This document shows positions 17,760-26,671 of a stretch of 64,000 nt of DNA, in pieces. The position numbers were made by a program, and so were the translations under genes. How positions within the stretch are numbered: position 1 is the stretch's first letter; each line of letters starts with the position of its first letter. Origin of the DNA: an uncultured Bacteroidales bacterium (GTDB lineage Bacteria; Bacteroidota; Bacteroidia; Bacteroidales; Muribaculaceae); NCBI GenBank assembly GCA_902776835.1, contig CACYRK010000013.1, positions 1 through 64,000 of the forward strand. Reading direction: 5' to 3'. The notes beneath the pieces were generated by a model that searched no databases, was not told the DNA's origin, and worked only from the letters and a program-made list of their open reading frames with translations.

Positions 17760-18717
17760 CTATTGTTTAAGAATCAACTGTGTCGGGCGTTTGGCCATAA
17801 GGCACAATTGAAATGCCACAAATTTAATGGATTTATGTAGAATTGCGTTGGGTCAAATTGGGTCAAATTGAGGGAGTGTAAGATTTGAACCAATTTGACT
17901 CAATTTGACTCAATTATTATTATTTGTTGGCTGGCGACGATGCCTTTGCCATGTCATATTGGGTCAAATTTGGTTTGCGTGGAATTTTGCTCGATTTTTC
18001 ACCTTTTTTTTCAAAAAACTGCGAGATTCGGGCACTGCTTTGTGGGTTAGGGAGTGCGCTTCGCACAGAAATCTTAGAAATCTATTCAAAATCCAACAAA
18101 ATATTATCAGCGTAATCTGCGAGAGGTTAGAGGGGCACGCTGGCGCGTGGAAATTATTTAAAATTTAAATTAAAATTTCACGCCCTGGTGGGTTAGGGAG
18201 TGCGCTTCGCGCAGAAATCAATCAAATCAATTCAAATCAAACAACAATATTTTTCTCTGCCTTGGCGCAATAGGCACGCTGGCGCGTGGAACCACGTAGT
18301 GCTCACGACCGAATGGGAGCCCGAAGGGCAAGCGCAGCGCAGTAAATTATTCAAAATTTAAAATAAAATTTCACGCCCTATTGTCATAGTTATTTGATGT
18401 CGCAAGGTCGTGGAATTTTCTTAATAATTTTTTTAAATTTCCTTTGTGCGAAGGGAGTTTCGCTGACGCGAAAGAAATCCATCAAATCTATTCAAAATCT
18501 AACAAAACTATTTTTTCATTAGGTCGTGAAATTTTTATTCTTTTAAATTTACTGCGCTGCGCTTGCCCTTCGGGCTCCCGTTCGGTCGTGAGCACTTCGT
18601 GGTTCTGCGCCGCCAGGCGCACTCCTTTTGGGGGATGTGGGGTTGGGTCAAATTGGGTCAAATTGGGTGATGGGGCGTTTTTTGGTAGGTTTTTTTGTGA
18701 TGTGCTGTGAAATGGAT
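17760..18717. repeat. Gene-free region of nested direct and inverted repeats
   Basis: About 950 bp without a gene. TTGGGTCAAA units stand in tandem at 17848-17870, at 17957-17967 and at 18643-18670. An inverted partner (CAATTTGACT twice) lies at 17890-17915. Three copies of a 40-bp AT-rich module (AGAAATC...TCAAA...CAA) lie near 18067, 18212 and 18471. Two copies of GGGTTAGGGAGTGCGCTTCG lie near 18043 and 18190. A long inverted repeat pairs 18289-18376 with 18525-18605 at high identity. This looks like decayed duplications or MITE-like DNA; no transposase is present. Confidence 0.75.
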
Positions 18718-18725
18718 TATCTTTG
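18718..18725 (+). promoter_or_regulatory. -7 element TATCTTTG for the kinase operon
   Basis: A match to TAnnTTTG with transcription predicted near 18732, 12 nt before the ATG at 18744. It excludes the upstream TTG start of the frame. Confidence 0.65.
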
Positions 18726-18743
18726 CACAAAAATGTGACCACG

Positions 18744-19325
18744 ATGGAAAAAGACGTCAACATAGAACGGCTGAAGGCTGATGTGGAGGCCCGCCTGCAG
18801 CGCGGGATGCTCTCGCCGAAGGATTTCACGTATCTTAATGAGGTGATAGTGAACGAACTCAACGAGCGCGTCAGCGTGAGCACGCTAAAGCGGATCTGGG
18901 GCTACTCGAGTTACAACTCGAAGCCGAGCACGAGCATCCTGTCGTCGCTGTGCCGCCTGGTGGGCTACCGCGACTGGCAAGACTACGTGGCCAACCGCGA
19001 GAACACCTCGCGCAAGCCGAGCGAGACGGTGATGAGCGACAAGATCATGGTTGACACCGACCTGGAGGTGGGTGCCCACCTGCGCCTCACATGGATGCCG
19101 CAGCGCGTGTGCGACATCGAGTATCGTGGAAACAACGAGTTTGAGGTGCTGTCGTCGGTCAACACGGGCATCAAGCCTGGCGACCTGTTTGACTGTAGCC
19201 TGATCGTGAGCGGCGAGCCGCTGTGGCTCAGCAACCTGCGGCAGTTTGGCAAGGCACCGGTGGCCTACGTATGCGGCAAGTTGGGCGGCATACGTTTCGA
19301 GATTCTTGACACCAACGGCAAGTGA
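18744..19325 (+). CDS. Uncharacterised regulator-like protein paired with a Ser/Thr kinase
   Basis: A 193-residue cytosolic protein read from MEKDVNIERL. Residues 1-75 (VSVSTLKRIWGYSSYNSKPS and LCRLVGYRDWQDYV) look like a helix-turn-helix domain found in Bacteroidales. Residues 100-190 form a beta-rich domain (LRLTWMPQRVCDIEYRGNNE) that I do not recognise. The stop overlaps the kinase start (TGATG), so the two are translationally coupled. The natural guess is a DNA-binding substrate or regulator of the kinase, but this is inference from position only. Confidence 0.65.
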   Translation: MEKDVNIERLKADVEARLQRGMLSPKDFTYLNEVIVNELNERVSVSTLKRIWGYSSYNSKPSTSILSSLCRLVGYRDWQDYVANRENTSRKPSETVMSDKIMVDTDLEVGAHLRLTWMPQRVCDIEYRGNNEFEVLSSVNTGIKPGDLFDCSLIVSGEPLWLSNLRQFGKAPVAYVCGKLGGIRFEILDTNGK

Positions 19326-20659
19326 TGGAGAGCGTTGACAACAAGCATGAAGGCCAGCACGAGTCGTCGGGCATCATCCCCGACGACTACCAGGGCATCG
19401 AGGCGCAGTTCACCCAAGTCGAGGAACTGCCCTCGCTGGGTTATTGCCGCTTGGTGAAGGCGATGCGCTATGGGCGGTGGCACGTGCTCAAGGGCCTGAA
19501 GGCCGAGCACAGCGGCGACGTGGCCTACCAGCAGCGCCTGCGCAAGGAGTTTGAAATCATGATGCGCCTGTCGCACACGGCAATCGCCCAGACCTATGGC
19601 TTGGAGCGCGGCAACGGCGACGACGCGGTGGGCATGGACGTGTTTATCGTGATGGAGTGGGTCGACGGCCTCACGCTCGACGAGTGGCTGGCCAAAGGGC
19701 CGAGCCTCGCGTTGCGCAAGACCGTGGCGCTGGAGTTGCTCGACGCCGTGCGCTACATGCACCAACAAGGGGTCGTACACCGCGACCTGAAGCCCGAAAA
19801 CATCATGGTAACCCGCAGCGGCAACAACGTGAAAATCATCGACTTCGGACTTGCCGACAACGACGAGTTTGCCATCTTCAAGAACCCCGCCGGCACAAAG
19901 CGGTTTGTGGCGCCCGAGCAGTTGAACTCGACGATGGCCGACTCACGCAACGACATCTACAGCCTTGGCATCATCCTCGAAGACATGGAGTTGGGGCGGG
20001 AGTTCAAAAAGGTGGTTAAGCGCTGCATGAAACCCATCGGCGAGCGTTACCAGACGGTGAACGAACTGGTGGAGGACATCCAAGCCAGCAAAAAACGCCG
20101 TAACCGCATCCAAGTGGCCGCGTTCGCGATAGGCGTCTCGTTGATAGTGGCCACAATCCTTCTGGGTATGGGATATTTCGGCCGGAAGAAACTCGAGAAC
20201 CCCTCAGGGCAGTATCAATTTGAGTGCCAAGATTTTGTGTGCACCAATTGGACCAATGGCAGCACCAACACCGTATCGGTGCAATATGCCGGCGAGGGCA
20301 AGCAACACATCGTTGTGGACTACAGCGTGGCCGAGAACAGCAACATTTGGGTTGTGTGCGAATTGGGGTTCGGCTGCTTCCGCGATGTGGCAAACATGGA
20401 GAGCCTGACGATTGAGGCCCAGAATTTCGGCATACAAAAGCACGCTTTTAAGGGCTGCAAAAACCTCAAGACGATCACCATGCCGCGCATCGACACCCCG
20501 CCGGCGATAGGCAACGGCGGTTGGAAGACGGTGATTGACTCAATCTTTGAGCCATACCATTACGAGCAAGTGACGCTCTACGTTCCCAACGTGGAAAAAA
20601 TGCGTGCCGACACCTGCTGGGGCCGCTTTAAGCACATCGAGCAATATCGCCGGCCGTAA
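19325..20659 (+). CDS. Transmembrane Ser/Thr protein kinase with LRR-like extracellular domain
   Basis: A Hanks-type kinase of 444 residues from MESVDNKHEG at 19325. The catalytic loop is HRDLKPEN (152-159), the DFG motif is IIDFGLAD (171-178) and the APE-like motif is VAPEQL. The candidate ATP-anchoring lysine is K56 (HVLKGLK). The glycine-rich loop is not recognisable, so nucleotide binding may be unusual. One transmembrane helix (about 263-286) leads to a 155-residue outer domain. Its end (FGIQKHAFKGCKNLKTITMP, then LYVPNVEKM) follows the BspA-type LRR pattern. This suggests an envelope signal sensor. Confidence 0.85.
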   Translation: MESVDNKHEGQHESSGIIPDDYQGIEAQFTQVEELPSLGYCRLVKAMRYGRWHVLKGLKAEHSGDVAYQQRLRKEFEIMMRLSHTAIAQTYGLERGNGDDAVGMDVFIVMEWVDGLTLDEWLAKGPSLALRKTVALELLDAVRYMHQQGVVHRDLKPENIMVTRSGNNVKIIDFGLADNDEFAIFKNPAGTKRFVAPEQLNSTMADSRNDIYSLGIILEDMELGREFKKVVKRCMKPIGERYQTVNELVEDIQASKKRRNRIQVAAFAIGVSLIVATILLGMGYFGRKKLENPSGQYQFECQDFVCTNWTNGSTNTVSVQYAGEGKQHIVVDYSVAENSNIWVVCELGFGCFRDVANMESLTIEAQNFGIQKHAFKGCKNLKTITMPRIDTPPAIGNGGWKTVIDSIFEPYHYEQVTLYVPNVEKMRADTCWGRFKHIEQYRRP

Positions 20660-20686
20660 ATCTGAGACAATCCTAAGCCGCTTGTG

Positions 20687-21916
20687 CTAATACAATAGCC
20701 CGAACATCCATAACGGGATGCGGTTTCCATAACCAACCTCCGTGTCGTCGACAGCAAGAAAACTGTCAGGTATATCCTTTATCTGATCGAATTTCTTGCC
20801 CTTCCCGCCAACTTCAAACAGAAATCTCTTATCAACAAGGAAATCGCCCGCTTTCGGATAACGCAGGTCATGGCCCTGCGACAGTTGGTTGATGAAGAAA
20901 GTCTCACGAAGTGTGCCAATATCCACTTTTGGCGTAAGGGCATACATCATAGTTGGGTTGCTGATGTAAATCTTGTCGGGTCGCGACAAGTTGTCCAACC
21001 TTTTTGCGTCGTCAGTCAACAACTGGAGTAGCCCTGCACGTTGAAGCGCATATAGCATCTTTAATCCTTGATTGCGGTCGGTCTCCAATTCCTTGTAAAG
21101 TTCATTCATCTTTGGCAGTTGAGGCACCCTCTCCGCAAGAATCATCAGCAGTTTTTTGGTTTTGCGGATCGTTGGCATCGTTATGTCCTCAACATTTGGA
21201 TAATCCACCTCTATTACTTGGTTGGCTACACTTTGTAGCCTTTGGTAATAGCCATGATGCACAGTCTTATAAAATGGGTAATAGCCAATCTGAAGATACT
21301 TCTTGAAATGCTGAAGCACTTTTGTTTTGGCACACACCTCCATCGCTATGCCAACATGGTTCTCAAGCAGTTCATCAAGTGTAACAGATGATATTTGCAG
21401 CACTCCGTCATACGCCAAAAACTCTCGTAGCGACAGCCCTCTCATCTCATACATGGTAAGTCGACGAGAAAGATCGCCTTCGCTGCTTTCCAACTGAAGC
21501 ATTGATGAACCGGTGTAAACCACATGAAGTCCAGGAAAGTCATCACTAATATTTTTCAAAAGAGTCTGCCAATGCTTATAATAGTGTATCTCGTCAATAA
21601 ACAAATGTGTTCCACCATGCGTATAATGGTAGTCTACTACATCGATAATATCATGCGAGCTGAACCACAGATTATCAAGCGATACATAAAGCACCTTCTC
21701 TAGTTCTTTTCCCTTAAAGGTCTCTTTGATGTGCTGTAACAGCAGGGTTGACTTGCCACACCCTTTTGGGCCTTTAATGCCAATCAGAGTGTCATTCCAA
21801 TCAATCTCCTTATATAAATATCGAAAAAAAGACATTGGCGTTGTCGCCAATCGGCGTTGGAAAATTTTTATGAGATAACCAATTTGTTCTTCCATATTTA
21901 GTGATGTCGTTTTCAT
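20687..21916 (-). CDS. P-loop ATPase 2 (AAA_14 / DUF4143 type)
   Basis: An ATPase of the COG1373 kind, 409 residues from MKTTSLNMEEQ. An upstream ATG at 21958 is rejected because it reads through the promoter. Walker A is GPKGCGKST, Walker B is THLFIDEIHYY and the sensor is VVYTGSS. The C-terminal domain follows the DUF4143 pattern and ends with a remnant of a PD-(D/E)xK-like core (GDFLVDKRFLFEVGGKGK). The biological role of this large Bacteroidetes family is unknown. The gene is AT-rich and stands alone. It is preceded by three palindromic units at a strict 33-bp period, the first lying inside the promoter spacer. Confidence 0.87.
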   Translation of the reverse strand: MKTTSLNMEEQIGYLIKIFQRRLATTPMSFFRYLYKEIDWNDTLIGIKGPKGCGKSTLLLQHIKETFKGKELEKVLYVSLDNLWFSSHDIIDVVDYHYTHGGTHLFIDEIHYYKHWQTLLKNISDDFPGLHVVYTGSSMLQLESSEGDLSRRLTMYEMRGLSLREFLAYDGVLQISSVTLDELLENHVGIAMEVCAKTKVLQHFKKYLQIGYYPFYKTVHHGYYQRLQSVANQVIEVDYPNVEDITMPTIRKTKKLLMILAERVPQLPKMNELYKELETDRNQGLKMLYALQRAGLLQLLTDDAKRLDNLSRPDKIYISNPTMMYALTPKVDIGTLRETFFINQLSQGHDLRYPKAGDFLVDKRFLFEVGGKGKKFDQIKDIPDSFLAVDDTEVGYGNRIPLWMFGLLY

Positions 21917-21935
21917 TAATTTTTTAAACTCTCCG

Positions 21936-21943
21936 CAAAGATA
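21936..21943 (-). promoter_or_regulatory. -7 element TATCTTTG for ATPase 2
   Basis: The minus-strand TATCTTTG is followed by a leader of about 13 nt. A -33 TTTTG lies 19 nt upstream, and the first palindrome of the array (21949-21962) fits entirely between the two boxes. Confidence 0.7.
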
Positions 21944-22040
21944 ATAAAATGTTTCCAAACATCAAAATATCACGAAATAAAATGTTTCCAAACACGAAAA
22001 AACCGCGAAATAAAATGTTTCCAAACATCATATTGAAATA
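21942..22040. repeat. 33-bp tandem array of ATGTTTCCAAACAT x3 upstream of ATPase 2
   Basis: The palindrome ATGTTTCCAAACAT (second copy ending CAC) begins at 21949, 21982 and 22015, an exact 33-bp period. Each copy is preceded by AATAAA or nearly so. The constant period suggests protein binding on one DNA face. Confidence 0.88.
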
Positions 22041-22241
22041 CTGCATCTGTCTGGCGGGGCTCAGAAATCTTAGTAGTCTCAGAAATCTTAGAGGTCTTAG
22101 CCGTCTGGCGGGCTGGGTGGGGAACTCATGGGTGATTTATGGATAATTCATGTTGAAAAAGAAGTGGGGGCGTGCGGTGGCGCGTCCCCACTATATTAGG
22201 TTTCATACGATTTGGGCGCTTTGGGGCACCCTTGTCGTTGA

Positions 22242-23495
22242 TTACAGTTTCACTTCTTCGCCACGCAGGAACACCCTGGAGATGATTGGTGTGGTGTAGG
22301 CGTAGGGGATGAAGTCGATGCTGGGTATTGGCTCGGTGATGAAGAAGTTGGCCACCTTGCCCACGGCAATCGAGCCATATTCGTCGCTGCACCCCATTGC
22401 TGCGGCACTGTTGATGGTTGCGGCATTGATTGCCTCGGTGGGCTGCAGCCGCATCTTGATGCACGCGAGCGACACGGCAAACTTCATGTCGCCACTGGGC
22501 GTGGAGCCAGGGTTGTAGTCGCTGGCGATGGCCAGTGGCAGCCCGTTGTCGATGACCTTGCGCCCAGGCGCGAACGGCATGTTCAGGAAGAACGAGGTGC
22601 CCGGTAGCGCGGTGGGCATCAAGTCGGTGTTGCAACGACGCAGCATGTTGATGTCGTCGTCGGTCATGCTCTCGAGATGGTCGACCGACAGCGCATGATG
22701 TCTCAGCGCCACTTCCACGCCTCCCGACGGAGCCAACTCTTGTCCGTGAATCTTGCCGCGCATGCCGTATTTGAGTCCGGCGGTGAGGATGCGCGCCGTC
22801 TCGTCGGGCGTGAAGAAGCCCTCGTCGCAGAACACATCGATAAAGTCGGCCAAATTTTCGGCTGCCACAGCAGGTATCATCTCGTTGATAATCAAGTCGA
22901 CGTACTCGGCCTGGCGCCCGGCATATTCGCGACCCACGGCGTGCGCGCCGAGGAAGGTGCTTTTCACTTTCAGTGGGGTGCTTTTCTTGATGCGGTCGAT
23001 TACTCGCAGCATTTTCAGTTCGTCCCAAGTATTCAGTCCGTAGCCGCTCTTAATCTCGATGCAGCCGGTGCCCTTGCGCATCACCTCGCGCACGCGGCCC
23101 ATGGCTTGCTCGTAAAGTTCATCCTCGCTCATCTCGTGCAGGCGGTCGGCGCTGTTGAGTATTCCACCTCCGCGCTTGGCAATCTCGGCGTAACTCAGTC
23201 CGTTGATTTTATCGACAAACTCCTGCTCGCGGCTGCCGGCATACACAATGTGGGTGTGCGAGTCGCACCAACTGGGCAACACGGTGCCGCCAAAAGCGCT
23301 GTAAACCATGGTGCCGCCGTCGATGGTGGGCTCGGGGCCATTGCCGAACTCCGCGATGCGCCCGTCGACGCAATAAAGCCACGCATTGTCGATGCTCTCG
23401 AGTTGCGCCATCTGCCCTCCGGCACGGCGCAAGAGAGGCTGCTGGCGGGTGTCGATGCCCGCCAGAGTCCCTATGTTGCGAATCAGCAGTTTCAT
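22242..23495 (-). CDS. hutI: Imidazolonepropionase
   Basis: It opens the imidazolone ring to give N-formimino-L-glutamate, the third step of histidine breakdown. The protein has 417 residues of the amidohydrolase fold with metal-binding HTHIVYAGSREQEF, a later histidine in GQELAPSGGVE, HALSVDHLE and the aspartate region ASDYNPGSTPSGDMKF. The length is normal. The start overlaps the hutH stop by 4 nt (coupled translation), and the gene is last in the hutH-hutI unit. Confidence 0.95.
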   Translation of the reverse strand: MKLLIRNIGTLAGIDTRQQPLLRRAGGQMAQLESIDNAWLYCVDGRIAEFGNGPEPTIDGGTMVYSAFGGTVLPSWCDSHTHIVYAGSREQEFVDKINGLSYAEIAKRGGGILNSADRLHEMSEDELYEQAMGRVREVMRKGTGCIEIKSGYGLNTWDELKMLRVIDRIKKSTPLKVKSTFLGAHAVGREYAGRQAEYVDLIINEMIPAVAAENLADFIDVFCDEGFFTPDETARILTAGLKYGMRGKIHGQELAPSGGVEVALRHHALSVDHLESMTDDDINMLRRCNTDLMPTALPGTSFFLNMPFAPGRKVIDNGLPLAIASDYNPGSTPSGDMKFAVSLACIKMRLQPTEAINAATINSAAAMGCSDEYGSIAVGKVANFFITEPIPSIDFIPYAYTTPIISRVFLRGEEVKL

Positions 23496-24967
23496 CGGCG
23501 CAGGAATTGGATGGCTGCCTCGATGTGCGGATACATCACGTCGTCATTAGAGATGAACGGCACCACCTTGCGGAACTCGGCGTGCAACTTCTCGATTTCG
23601 GGCGACGACTTGAGCGGGCGACGGAACTCCAGAGCCTGTGCGGCGTTGAAGAGTTCGATGGCCAGCACACGCTCGGTGTTGTAGACCACCTTGTAGAGTT
23701 TGATGGCAGCGTTGGCGCCCATGCTCACCAGGTCCTCCTGGTCTTGGCACGAGGGTATGCTGTCGGTGCTGGCGGGCATGGCGAGCGTCTTGTTGAGGCT
23801 CACCACGCTGGCTGCGGTGTACTGGGTAATCATGAAGCCGCTGTTCACACCCGGATTTGCCACGAGGAAACTGGGCAAGTTGCGCGTGCCGCTCACCAGG
23901 CGGTAGATGCGGCGCTCGCTGATGTTTGCCAACTCGCTCAGCGCGATAGCCAGGAAGTCCATGGGCAGAGCGATGGGCTCGCCGTGGAAGTTGCCGGCGC
24001 TGATAATCAGGTCCTCGTCGGGGCATACGGTGGGGTTGTCGGTGGCGCTGTTGATCTCGGTGTCGATCACGCTCTTGACGTAGCGAATGGTGTCCTTGAC
24101 GGCCCCGTGCACCTGCGGCATGCAGCGGAACGAATACGGATCCTGCACGTGGGTCTTGGGCTGCTTGATGAGTTCGCTGCCCTGCAGCAACTCCTTGATG
24201 CGTGCCGCCGTCTCAAGTTGTCCCTTGTGGGGACGCACCAGATGCACGGCCTCGGTGAACGGCTCGATGCGTCCGTCGTAAGCCTCGAGCGACATGGCGC
24301 CGATGCGGTCGGCCCACTCGCTCAGCCGCTGTGCTTGCAGCAGTGCCCACACGGCAAACGCGCTCATGTTCTGCGTGCCGTTGAGCAGCGCCAAGCCTTC
24401 CTTGCTGGCCAGGTGGATGGGCTGCCAGCCTTTCAGTTTCAGCATCTCCTCGCCAGTCATCAACTTGCCGTCGAGTTCCACCTCGCCCAGGCCCACCAGC
24501 GGCAGGCATAGGTGAGCCAGCGGCACCAGGTCGCCCGAAGCGCCCAGCGAGCCCTGGCGGTACACCACCGGGTAAATGTCCTCGTTGAAGAAGTCGATGA
24601 GGCGCTCAACCGTGTCGAGTTTGCAGCCCGAGAAGCCGTAACTCAGCGACTGAATCTTGAGCAAGATCATGATTTTCACGATCTCGTTGGGTACGCGCTC
24701 GCCCACTCCACAAGCGTGCGACTTGATGAGGTTGATTTGCAGTTGCGACAGTTGGTCCTGTCCGATCGACACGTTGCACAGCGAGCCGAAGCCGGTGGTC
24801 ACGCCGTAGACCGGCACGGGGCTGGTAGCAATTTTCTCGTCCAGGTACTTGCGGCAACGCTCAATGCGTGCGCGAGCGTCGTCGCTCAGTTGCAACTTGT
24901 AGTTGTTGTCAATTATTTCGCCGACACGCTCCAGCGTGAGATGCTCGGCGGTAATTTCGTGAATCAT
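23492..24967 (-). CDS. hutH: Histidine ammonia-lyase
   Basis: It removes ammonia from L-histidine to give urocanate. The MIO cofactor triad Ala-Ser-Gly lies in GSLGASGDLVPLAHL, and YGVTTGFGSLCN near the N-terminus carries the catalytic tyrosine. The 491 residues are typical of the family. It is the first gene of its unit, with its own promoter at 25018-25025, separated from ftcD-hutU by ATPase 3. Confidence 0.96.
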   Translation of the reverse strand: MIHEITAEHLTLERVGEIIDNNYKLQLSDDARARIERCRKYLDEKIATSPVPVYGVTTGFGSLCNVSIGQDQLSQLQINLIKSHACGVGERVPNEIVKIMILLKIQSLSYGFSGCKLDTVERLIDFFNEDIYPVVYRQGSLGASGDLVPLAHLCLPLVGLGEVELDGKLMTGEEMLKLKGWQPIHLASKEGLALLNGTQNMSAFAVWALLQAQRLSEWADRIGAMSLEAYDGRIEPFTEAVHLVRPHKGQLETAARIKELLQGSELIKQPKTHVQDPYSFRCMPQVHGAVKDTIRYVKSVIDTEINSATDNPTVCPDEDLIISAGNFHGEPIALPMDFLAIALSELANISERRIYRLVSGTRNLPSFLVANPGVNSGFMITQYTAASVVSLNKTLAMPASTDSIPSCQDQEDLVSMGANAAIKLYKVVYNTERVLAIELFNAAQALEFRRPLKSSPEIEKLHAEFRKVVPFISNDDVMYPHIEAAIQFLRR

Positions 24968-25017
24968 ACGTTTATGTTAATACGTTTATGTTAATTAGTC
25001 ATGTTGTTTTCACGCTG

Positions 25018-25025
25018 CAAAGTTA
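25018..25025 (-). promoter_or_regulatory. -7 element TAACTTTG for hutH-hutI
   Basis: A match to TAnnTTTG on the minus strand, with a leader of about 45 nt. The element sits at the edge of the first REP-like copy. Confidence 0.6.
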
Positions 25026-25167
25026 CGATTAAGCGAGCGAAATGCCAAATTTATTTGAGCATTTCCGAGCGGAAGTAACTTCGACCGAAGGTCAACGTTA
25101 CGACTAAGCGAGCGAAATGCCAAATTTATTTGAGCATTTCCGAGCGGAAGTAACTTCGACCGAAGGT
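25023..25167. repeat. Two 70-bp REP-like direct repeats between ATPase 3 and hutH
   Basis: Copies at 25023-25092 and 25098-25167 are nearly identical. The core is an imperfect palindrome, GCGAAATGCCAAAT then ATTTGAGCATTTCCG. The same core recurs at 50146-50183, so this is a dispersed family in the genome. Confidence 0.85.
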
Positions 25168-25186
25168 TTCGACAGAAGGTCGAGGG

Positions 25187-26626
25187 TCAATCAAACAGGT
25201 CGTCGATAGTGATGACATTCTGGAAAAAGCCGGAATAAATGTTTTTCACCAATCCAAAGGTGGTGACGAGAGTCGGATGAACCGACATGCGGCACTTGGT
25301 CTCCTCGATAAACGCAGCCACCTTGTTGCGCAGTTCCTCATCGTATTGCTTGGTAATCTCGTACTCTTTATTGGAGAATTTCATCTCACACAGGTTGACG
25401 ACGCGGTCAGCACGGTCGATGACCAAGTCGATTTGCCAGTGCTTGCTGCCCTTGCTGCGCCAGGGTGAGTGTGTCGTATTCACCGACCTAACCCCCAAGG
25501 CGTTTTTGATAGCATCGATGTGCGTGAAGCAAATGCTCTCAAAGGCGAAGCCCCGCCAAGCGTTCAACGAGGGCAACAAGAAATTATCGCTCCAGAAGGT
25601 TTCGGAATGCTCGGGATGTCCTGAGACGAAAGTCGAATGAAACAGCACAAAGTGATCGGTCAGACGAAAGTGAACCTCACGCTTCGAGCCCTGATAACGC
25701 AAATAACTCTGCACAAAGTCGCTCACCTCAAGACCTTTAAGCACCTGCGACAATCCCCCACCATAGGGTATCTTGGTATGTTCCGCGATTTCTCGGCGAG
25801 TGTATCCCTCGCGCTTGCCGCTCAATAGTTTCACCACCTTGACATAAGGCTCGGGAGTGCTGAACAGCGAGTTGAACAATCGATCAAACTCATGTCTCAA
25901 TCGCCCATTGCGACTGAAAAACAAGTTGTCGAGGTTTTGCGACAAACTCAGTCCCGGTTTCAGCAATGACAAATAATAGGGAATGCCTCCCATGGCCATG
26001 TAGCACTGCACTTGGTCATACCGACTCATTGCAATGTTGTGACTATGGTAGTAGTCCTCGCATTCCCTCAATGAAAACGGCGAGAGTTTGAATTCTGCAG
26101 TGATTCGTCCGTAGAGGCCTCCATAGTTATTCAGCAGATGGTCGCTAATCCAGGATGTGGCTGAGCCGCAGACAATCAACATGACGTCGGGCTGTGCTGA
26201 TGCCCAATTGTTCCAAAAATGCTCCAAGGCGGTCACAAAGCCTGACCCTTTCACGTCCATCCATGGAAGTTCGTCAATAAATACTACTTGGCGCCCGCTA
26301 TGAGTCATGCGGCGCTTGACCAAATATTTTCTCAGCCGGTCAAAAGCCTCAATCCAGTTGCCTGGGAGGGTGTCATCGGTGACACCGTGGTTGACTAGCG
26401 AGGTGTGAAATGCCAACAATTGATTTTGCGACAATTGTGCCTGCTCAAACTCGATGGGCGACAATGCGGCGTGCGAGAAAGCCATTCTTTCAGCGAACAC
26501 ACTGCGTACCAAGAACGTTTTACCCACACGGCGTCGGCCATACACAACCACCAACTCGGGCTTGCCCGAATTGTATATCTGCTCTAACTCAGCGACTTCC
26601 CGCACGCGACCTATCAACTTTTCCAT
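25187..26626 (-). CDS. P-loop ATPase 3 with PD-(D/E)xK-like C-terminus (ATPase_2/DUF234 type)
   Basis: A COG1672 ATPase of 479 residues. Walker A is YGRRRVGKTFLV (near residues 30-41), Walker B is VVFIDELPWMD and the sensor is IVCGSATSW. A winged-helix section follows (YTRREIAEHTKIPYGG). The C-terminal domain has IDLVIDRADRVVNLCEMKFS, which fits the D...ExK core of PD-(D/E)xK nucleases. Its cellular role is unknown. It splits the histidine-utilisation genes in two and carries its own promoter and a three-unit 53-bp palindromic array, so it is probably an inserted cassette. Confidence 0.87.
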   Translation of the reverse strand: MEKLIGRVREVAELEQIYNSGKPELVVVYGRRRVGKTFLVRSVFAERMAFSHAALSPIEFEQAQLSQNQLLAFHTSLVNHGVTDDTLPGNWIEAFDRLRKYLVKRRMTHSGRQVVFIDELPWMDVKGSGFVTALEHFWNNWASAQPDVMLIVCGSATSWISDHLLNNYGGLYGRITAEFKLSPFSLRECEDYYHSHNIAMSRYDQVQCYMAMGGIPYYLSLLKPGLSLSQNLDNLFFSRNGRLRHEFDRLFNSLFSTPEPYVKVVKLLSGKREGYTRREIAEHTKIPYGGGLSQVLKGLEVSDFVQSYLRYQGSKREVHFRLTDHFVLFHSTFVSGHPEHSETFWSDNFLLPSLNAWRGFAFESICFTHIDAIKNALGVRSVNTTHSPWRSKGSKHWQIDLVIDRADRVVNLCEMKFSNKEYEITKQYDEELRNKVAAFIEETKCRMSVHPTLVTTFGLVKNIYSGFFQNVITIDDLFD

Positions 26627-26652
26627 ATCATTTATAGATGAATAATCAGCCG

Positions 26653-26660
26653 CAAAGATA
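26653..26660 (-). promoter_or_regulatory. -7 element TATCTTTG for ATPase 3
   Basis: TATCTTTG lies 26 nt before the start codon. The -33 TTG, 19 nt upstream, lies inside the first arm of the 53-bp array. Confidence 0.7.
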
Positions 26661-26671
26661 GTGTTTTTTCA

